NCBI GenBank assembly: GCA_963933095.1
Contig: CAWVSV010000048.1
Coordinates: 1 to 18,890, forward strand
DNA length: 18,890 nucleotides
Direction: 5' to 3'
Source of the DNA: UBA1124 sp963933095
GTDB taxonomy: Bacteria; Pseudomonadota; Gammaproteobacteria; Pseudomonadales; Cellvibrionaceae
A program made the position numbers and the translations under genes. The notes beneath the pieces were generated by a model. It had not been told where the DNA came from. It did not search any database and worked only from the letters and a program-made list of their open reading frames with translations. Below, in pieces: positions 13,996 through 18,890 of the stretch (position 1 is its first letter; each line of letters starts with the position of its first letter).

Positions 13996-15648
13996 ATGTT
14001 CAGTAAAAGTTGGCGCCAAGTAAAGAGCCTGCCGTTATGGTGTTGGCCGCTAATTCTTTTAGTCTTTAGCTTTCTAACACCGGTATTTACGGTGTTGGCT
14101 AGCTTAGTAACGGCCAATGAAAAAGACACTTGGTCGCATCTAGTTGATACGGTATTACTAGAATATGTGACTAACACTTTTTATTTGGTCATGGGAGTTG
14201 CAGTAGGAGTTACCTCGATAGGTATCACCAGTGCTTGGCTAGTTGCCCGCTGTGATTTTTTTGGTAGAAGATTTTTTGCTTGGGCATTGGTACTACCATT
14301 GGCCATGCCTGCCTACATTATTGCTTACACGTATACTGGGCTATTAGATTTTTCGGGGCCACTACAAAGCTTTCTTCGAGATACTTTTGATTGGAGCTAT
14401 GGGGACTATTACTTCCCAGAAATTAAAAGCCTGGGCGGTGCAATATGCATGATGTCTTTAGTACTCTATCCATATGTTTACCTTTTAGCGCGCACCGCTT
14501 TTGCCAATCAGTCCGCCAGCCTTTTTGAAGCTGGGCAGTTGGCGGGTCTAAACGCTAGACAACGTTTCTTTAGCATCAGCCTACCCTTGGCAAGGCCAAC
14601 CATTGTTGTTGGGTTGTCTCTGGCGCTGATGGAAACACTGGCTGATTACGGTACCGTGCAATATTTTGGGGTTAACGTATTTAGCACCGGCATTTTTAGA
14701 ACATGGTTTGGTCTAGGCGATGGCTTAGCTGCTAGTCAGTTATCTTCGCTATTGTTGGTGGTGGTACTGTTTTTATTAGGTCTCGAGCAATTTAGCCGAC
14801 GCAAAGCTAAATATGTGCAGCAAGGTGGCCGTGTGCTTAGAGCGGTAAAATTAAGCTTTGTTGAACAAATATTAGCGCTATTATTTTGTAGTGTAGTCAT
14901 TATGCTAGGCTTTTTATTGCCCTTTATTCAGTTAGCATATTGGACCATAGTAGAAGCCGAGCAAGTTTTTGATGCCACATTTTGGCAGTTGACACTGAAC
15001 AGTTTAAAGCTGGCCAGTATCACGGCCTTGTTAGCGGTAATGCTTTCCTTAGCGTTTGCATATATGCAACGCTTTACTCGGCCCAACCGCTTCACGGCAA
15101 GCCTAGTTTTTTTAGCGGGTTTAGGTTATGCACTACCAGGCACAATTATTGCCGTCGGTGTTATGTTGCCTTTCTCAAAGCTTGATCATTTCATTCATGA
15201 GCAGGCCGCACATTTTGGCATTGAAACCGGGCTAATTTTTTCTGGCAGCTTAGTGATGTTAGTTTTTGCGTATTTAATACGTTTTCTAGCGGTGTCTTTG
15301 GGTAACATTAATACCGCTATGGATAATATCACACCGCATATTGATGAAGCCGCAAAGACCTTAGGTGAGAAAACCTCAGGCATTATTTGGCGCGTACATT
15401 TACCTCTGTTAAAAACCAGTTTGCTATCGTCTGGCTTATTAGTGTTCGTCGATACCTTAAAAGAGCTGCCGGCTACCATGGCATTGAGGCCATTTAATTT
15501 TAATACGCTGGCGGTGCGAAGTTTTGAACTGGCAAATGATGAACAGTTAGCCAATGCAGCACCGGCAGTTATCACCATTGTCTTAGTGGGTTTAATACCC
15601 GTCATATGGTTAAACGCATCAATGCATTCAAACAGCAAAACACAGTAA
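13996..15648 (+). CDS. fbpB: Ferric iron ABC transporter permease (FbpB type)
   Basis: A 550-residue inner-membrane permease with two fused BinPD-type transmembrane domains of about six helices each, the usual layout for FbpB/SfuB proteins. Two EAA loops that contact the ATPase are visible: EAGQLAGLNARQRFFSISLP near residue 178 and EAAKTLGEKTSGIIWRVHLP near residue 450. Each is followed by a hydrophobic helix. The first span is LPLWCWPLILLVFSFLTPVF. The gene starts 18 bases after fbpA and ends four bases before the ATPase gene, so the three subunits are co-transcribed and probably translationally coupled. No truncation or missing motif is seen. Confidence 0.94.
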   Translation: MFSKSWRQVKSLPLWCWPLILLVFSFLTPVFTVLASLVTANEKDTWSHLVDTVLLEYVTNTFYLVMGVAVGVTSIGITSAWLVARCDFFGRRFFAWALVLPLAMPAYIIAYTYTGLLDFSGPLQSFLRDTFDWSYGDYYFPEIKSLGGAICMMSLVLYPYVYLLARTAFANQSASLFEAGQLAGLNARQRFFSISLPLARPTIVVGLSLALMETLADYGTVQYFGVNVFSTGIFRTWFGLGDGLAASQLSSLLLVVVLFLLGLEQFSRRKAKYVQQGGRVLRAVKLSFVEQILALLFCSVVIMLGFLLPFIQLAYWTIVEAEQVFDATFWQLTLNSLKLASITALLAVMLSLAFAYMQRFTRPNRFTASLVFLAGLGYALPGTIIAVGVMLPFSKLDHFIHEQAAHFGIETGLIFSGSLVMLVFAYLIRFLAVSLGNINTAMDNITPHIDEAAKTLGEKTSGIIWRVHLPLLKTSLLSSGLLVFVDTLKELPATMALRPFNFNTLAVRSFELANDEQLANAAPAVITIVLVGLIPVIWLNASMHSNSKTQ

Positions 15649-15652
15649 TATT

Positions 15653-16654
15653 ATGAACGACTCTACTTTATCGGTTAGCGAAGTATCTTTAGTTTATCCG
15701 CAGTCGCCTAATGCGGTATTAAATCAGACCAGTTTAACATTGGCACAAGGGCAAATTGCCTGTTTATTAGGTGCCTCAGGTTGCGGTAAAACGTCTTTAT
15801 TACGATGTATTGCAGGTTTTGAAACACCCAGCGAAGGCAGTATTTATTTAGGTAAAATTCAGGCCTTTGGTAAGCAACAAGTACTGCCGGTTGAGCGTCG
15901 TCGCATCGGCATGGTTTTTCAAGATTACGCCTTATTTCCGCACCTAACCGTAGCGGCAAATATAGGCTTTGGTTTAAAAAACAGCCCAATTGATTACCAT
16001 CAACATGCAAGCATTGTTCACGATACACTCAGTTTATTAGGTTTACTGTCAGAGGCAGAAAAATATCCGCATCAAATTTCTGGTGGTCAACAACAGCGTG
16101 TTGCTATCGGCCGCGCTATAGCACCTAAACCAACGTTACTATTACTCGATGAGCCATTTTCCAATCTCGACTTACATTTACGTGAACGTCTGGCACATGA
16201 TTTACGTCATTTGCTCAAATCACAAAACATGACGGCGTTAATGGTTACACATGATCAGCAAGAGGCCTTCGCTTTTGCCGATAAGATTGGCGTTATGCAT
16301 CAGGGCAAAATTGAGCAATGGGGTTCAGCAGATTCAATTTATCGACAACCCCAAACAGACTACGTGGCTAATTTTATTGGCGATGGCGCAGTATTAACTC
16401 AAATACAGGCTAAGTCTCTAAAGTTGCCCGCAAATAACGCTGGTATATATTTATTGCGGCCAGAGCATCTGAAGCTTGCTGAGGACAGCAATTTAAGTGC
16501 AAAAATAATATCGGTGCATCCGCAAGGGCACAGCACATTATTACGCGGTATTTGTCAGGTCGAGGCAGACACACCAATAAAGTTAATGCTGCGATGCGAT
16601 GCTAACCAAAAAATACAGGTAGGCGAGGCAGTCAATTTTTCTCTCGCGCTGTAA
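15653..16654 (+). CDS. fbpC: Ferric iron ABC transporter ATP-binding protein (FbpC type)
   Basis: A 333-residue cytoplasmic ATPase that powers the importer. All nucleotide-binding motifs are intact: Walker A GASGCGKT (40-47), Q-loop Q90 in MVFQDYALFPH, signature SGGQQQR (143-149), Walker B LLLLDEP with D166/E167, and switch histidine H200 in VTHDQQEA. After about residue 240 a TOBE-like regulatory domain follows (LLRPEHLKLAEDSNLSAKIISV), as in FbpC, PotA and CysA proteins. The subgroup is chosen from its operon partners. The stop codon lies immediately before the stop of a small opposite-strand frame, and no terminator is visible after the gene. Confidence 0.94.
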   Translation: MNDSTLSVSEVSLVYPQSPNAVLNQTSLTLAQGQIACLLGASGCGKTSLLRCIAGFETPSEGSIYLGKIQAFGKQQVLPVERRRIGMVFQDYALFPHLTVAANIGFGLKNSPIDYHQHASIVHDTLSLLGLLSEAEKYPHQISGGQQQRVAIGRAIAPKPTLLLLDEPFSNLDLHLRERLAHDLRHLLKSQNMTALMVTHDQQEAFAFADKIGVMHQGKIEQWGSADSIYRQPQTDYVANFIGDGAVLTQIQAKSLKLPANNAGIYLLRPEHLKLAEDSNLSAKIISVHPQGHSTLLRGICQVEADTPIKLMLRCDANQKIQVGEAVNFSLAL

Positions 16655-16777
16655 TTAATGTTTATACGCTGCTTTAACACGCGCAATTGATTCAATATCC
16701 TCTAACAGCAAGGCTCTACGGTGACTTATAGTAGCCCGATTTGAAAACAGGGTTTCTAACCAACAAAAAAGTGTCAC
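16655..16777 (-). CDS. Possible 40-residue small protein or gene remnant
   Basis: From a GTG at 16777 the frame encodes 40 residues, including FCWLETLFSNRATISHRRAL and LLEDIESIARVKAAYKH. The end is amphipathic and helix-like, as in many real protein C-termini. Its stop directly abuts the fbpC stop on the other strand. There is no ATG, and the frame is closed by TAG a few codons upstream. It may be a genuine small gene or the tail of a decayed one. I do not recognise a family. Confidence 0.3.
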   Translation of the reverse strand: MTLFCWLETLFSNRATISHRRALLLEDIESIARVKAAYKH

Positions 16778-17003
16778 TGGTTCAGATACAGGCTAGGTGT
16801 GCTTTGAGTAACTGCCCCTGCTCAGGATAGTTGTCACCCTCTCAACGAATATCTACCGCATAAAAAAGGGCTAATGCGTGCTAAACGCTTACAATTAAAA
16901 AATTAGATACCGTAAATATTCTGTCAGAATTCCGTGAATGTGTGGTAACACTACTAACAAGGTGCCACAGATACCCTTAGTTAACTGATGGCTACGACCA
17001 GCA
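16778..17003. other. Intergenic stretch with no recognised feature
   Basis: It contains an AT-rich part with AAAAAAGGG and ATTAAAAAATTAG, and one 7-bp stem (TGTGGTA with TGCCACA, near 16940-16970) with a 15-base loop and no T run. Nothing supports a gene, RNA or promoter. Confidence 0.4.
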
Positions 17004-17480
17004 CTACAATTGCTGTTCATATAGAGCAGCTTGCTTTATAGCTCTCTCATGCCCACTATTTGCTGCTTTTAACAGCCATACCTCTGCTTCCGAAACCGAC
17101 GCCTCTCGGCCCAAACCGTTACTATAAATGTCATAGAGCATCCACTGAGCATGGGCATTATTCTTATCCGCAGCCATAAGATAATAATCATAGGCATGCT
17201 GATAATTTTGTTCTACAAACAAGCCTAAATAATACATCTCAGCCAGCAAGGTAAGTGACTTCGGATATCCGTGCTCGGCACTCATAGCACACCATTTATA
17301 CGCTATAGAATAATTAGCATTAGTGACTAGATTCCCGTAAAGATTTTTATAGCAATAGCTGTGCATTAATTTAATTTCAGTTTCGGCATTATCGGTAACA
17401 CCGCTTTTAATAATTTGTTTAGTACAGCCAACCAGCACTAAAGTGGCTATGATAAAAATAACTTTTAATGATCTATTCAT
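17004..17480 (-). CDS. Sel1-repeat lipoprotein
   Basis: A 158-residue protein with a lipoprotein signal (VIFIIATLVLVGC, lipid on C19). The mature part, about residues 45-155, consists of Sel1/TPR-like helical repeats: IAYKWCAMSAEHGYPKSLTL, AYDYYLMAADKNNAHAQWML and AEVWLLKAANSGHERAI, with the typical A-x(3)-A and G-x-G-V/L spacings. Sel1 proteins scaffold protein interactions, and some lipidated TPR proteins (for example PilF/PilW types) help secretins assemble in the outer membrane. This gene starts 13 bases after a secretin gene on the same strand, which makes a pilotin-like or scaffold role a reasonable guess but no more. The ribosome-binding site (GGA) lies within that 13-base gap. It appears to be the last gene of the operon. 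Confidence 0.85.
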   Translation of the reverse strand: MNRSLKVIFIIATLVLVGCTKQIIKSGVTDNAETEIKLMHSYCYKNLYGNLVTNANYSIAYKWCAMSAEHGYPKSLTLLAEMYYLGLFVEQNYQHAYDYYLMAADKNNAHAQWMLYDIYSNGLGREASVSEAEVWLLKAANSGHERAIKQAALYEQQL

Positions 17481-17493
17481 TTTTCCAGTTCTC

Positions 17494-18890
17494 TTATTTG
17501 CAAGCGGTAAGACATTGAACGGCGCTATACTTTATCGGATCAAGTTTGGCTAGGCGTGGCAGCAACTGACTAGATTCGCTATGGTTCATATCATGCATGA
17601 TATGGGGCGTAATCAATAAAATAAGCTCGCTGCGTTCATTCAAATTGCTGGTATTGGCAAATAGTTCACCAAATCGAGGTAATGCCGATAAACCAGGTAC
17701 GTAAGCGTCTTTATCAGCAACAGTCTCTCGAACTAAGCCACCGATCGCAAATGTCAGACCATCTTTTGCTACTACTGTACCCTCAATTTCCGCCGTGCTT
17801 ATAGTATCCAGTGGTAGATTAAACAAGCTCCCCCCTGAAACAACCGCTATTGAAGCCACATTACTTTTGACGCTAGAAGTCTGTTGCTTAAATTGTATAG
17901 TTACCGTGCCATCCTTATTAATATTGGGGGTAATTTCTATTGTATTACCGATCTCTTCAACAGAAGTGACAGGGACTATATTATTATTATTGACTGTTAC
18001 ATTAGTACCGGTAGATGCAACACCCGCTCCGCTTGTATAGCCATTCACAGTAACAACTTCTTCACCTACAAAAAGCTTTGCAGCTCGATTATTAGCCGCC
18101 AAAATCATGGGTGTAGACAGAACACTAATACGTTTTTTCTCATCTAAATATTCCAAATTCGCAGTAAGATGGTCACTTATAAATGAGAACATTAAACCGC
18201 CGTTTAAGGGAGCACCACCACCTAAATCAAGGCCACCAGTGGCATCGCTAACAAATTGACTCGACATGTTTACATCGTTAATCCCCACATCAAATAACGA
18301 TTGATAATCATCCCCTAGCAACACATCCATCACTTTCATTTCCAACAGTACTTGAGGCACAGGTCTGTCTAAACTGTTGACCAGTTCAGTAATACTGTCC
18401 AAAGCCACTTTATCGCCAGTGCGAACTATAACCAAGTTATGCTCTAACACAGCGCTAACATAAATTGGTTGACGCTGAGTCGATAAATTATGCAGTGCGT
18501 TACTTGAAACTACATTCATCCCAAGACCTTCAAGCTGTAGCCCTGCCAACTGATCTACACTCAACTTTTCTGTCACTTTTTCACTACTACTAGATCCAGA
18601 TGAAAAATTACCAGAAGAATTTCTATTATTATTGCTATTATTGCTATTGTTGTTTCGGTTGTTATTGGAATTAGAATTACCACGGCCTGAAGAACCTGAA
18701 ACATTATTTTGACCACCAGAATAGGTTAACTCTACACGCTCGCCATAAAGGTTTTCTATTGCCTCGCCTATAAAAGCTAAGTTTGGACCATAAACCGTAT
18801 ATATTTTTGTCTCTTCACTCTTATGAATAACAAGGTCTTTGCTGTATTCCTCATTGGTCATCAACCGATAAGTACCATTAGTATCTTGTC
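17494..18890 (-). CDS. GspD-like secretin, N-terminus outside the window
   Basis: The frame is open from its stop at 17494 to the window edge (about 465 residues); the TTG at 18864 is not the true start. The visible start (KIYTVYGPNLAFIGEAIENL) resembles a secretin N-domain. A Gly/Ser/Asn-rich stretch of about 45 residues follows (18583-18717), then another N-type domain (LSVDQLAGLQLEGLGMNVVS, LVIVRTGDKVALDSITELVN). The secretin core begins at PVPQVLLEMKVMDVLLGDDY and runs through ISVLSTPMILAANNRAAKLF and FAIGGLVRE. It ends in PGLSALPRFGELF with ELILLITPHI. It forms the outer-membrane channel of a type II secretion, MSHA-pilus or related machine. The C-terminal extension after TPHI (about 30 residues, with C450 and C455) may be the pilotin-binding segment. 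The machine cannot be named from this window. Confidence 0.92.
   Translation of the reverse strand, partial: QDTNGTYRLMTNEEYSKDLVIHKSEETKIYTVYGPNLAFIGEAIENLYGERVELTYSGGQNNVSGSSGRGNSNSNNNRNNNSNNSNNNRNSSGNFSSGSSSSEKVTEKLSVDQLAGLQLEGLGMNVVSSNALHNLSTQRQPIYVSAVLEHNLVIVRTGDKVALDSITELVNSLDRPVPQVLLEMKVMDVLLGDDYQSLFDVGINDVNMSSQFVSDATGGLDLGGGAPLNGGLMFSFISDHLTANLEYLDEKKRISVLSTPMILAANNRAAKLFVGEEVVTVNGYTSGAGVASTGTNVTVNNNNIVPVTSVEEIGNTIEITPNINKDGTVTIQFKQQTSSVKSNVASIAVVSGGSLFNLPLDTISTAEIEGTVVAKDGLTFAIGGLVRETVADKDAYVPGLSALPRFGELFANTSNLNERSELILLITPHIMHDMNHSESSQLLPRLAKLDPIKYSAVQCLTACK

Noticed and set aside
16940..16975. Terminator between the iron operon and the Sel1 gene
   Set aside because: The 7-bp stem has a 15-base loop and no T run in either direction.
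1..18890. CRISPR array, prophage, insertion sequence or defence system
   Set aside because: No regularly spaced direct repeats, transposase, integrase, capsid, nuclease or reverse transcriptase motifs were seen on either strand.

Overview
The window looks like the chromosome of a marine gammaproteobacterium of moderate, slightly AT-leaning base composition. The class call rests on the close similarity of the NrdA, NrdB, RpoD, PldA and FbpABC-type proteins to gammaproteobacterial families, with residue numbering nearly identical to E. coli for NrdA and NrdB. A Cellvibrionales-like marine lineage is my guess from general feel and is not proven. No phage, plasmid or transposase gene is visible.

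Layout, left to right. Bases 1-537 hold the 3' end of rpoD (main sigma factor), followed by a hairpin terminator. A functional CAT-anticodon tRNA follows (684-760), probably tRNA-Ile2 (lysidine type) rather than elongator Met, with its own terminator. The tRNA-terminator unit is repeated twice more in increasingly decayed form. The second copy is split by two structure-rich insertions, one replacing the anticodon loop and one in the acceptor stem. The third copy is only a 5' half, followed by a run of four hairpins. This 684-1230 stretch is the least ordinary part of the window. Next come an RluA-type pseudouridine synthase, a DUF4124 protein (minus), a spermidine-synthase-fold methyltransferase-like protein, and a large UPF0149/TPR-like protein (minus) facing away from a secreted, membrane-anchored protein of unknown function. 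A small DUF1289 protein (minus) overlaps the end of that last gene.

Bases 6400-10570 are a complete class Ia ribonucleotide reductase operon: tandem NrdR boxes and a DnaA-like box in the promoter, nrdA, nrdB, and a YfaE-type 2Fe-2S ferredoxin that would maintain the NrdB cofactor. The ferredoxin carries an unusual acidic/proline-rich N-terminal extension of about 66 residues. Outer-membrane phospholipase A (pldA, minus) and a DUF4136 lipoprotein (plus) follow, then about 640 bases without a convincing gene.

Bases 12895-16654 are a Fur-controlled ferric-iron ABC importer: periplasmic binding protein, two-domain permease and ATPase, in a tight operon that appears more AT-rich than the nrd genes. 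The right end (17004-18890, minus) holds a GspD-like secretin, cut by the window edge, and a downstream Sel1-repeat lipoprotein 13 bases after it. They probably form the end of a secretion or pilus-type operon lying beyond the window.
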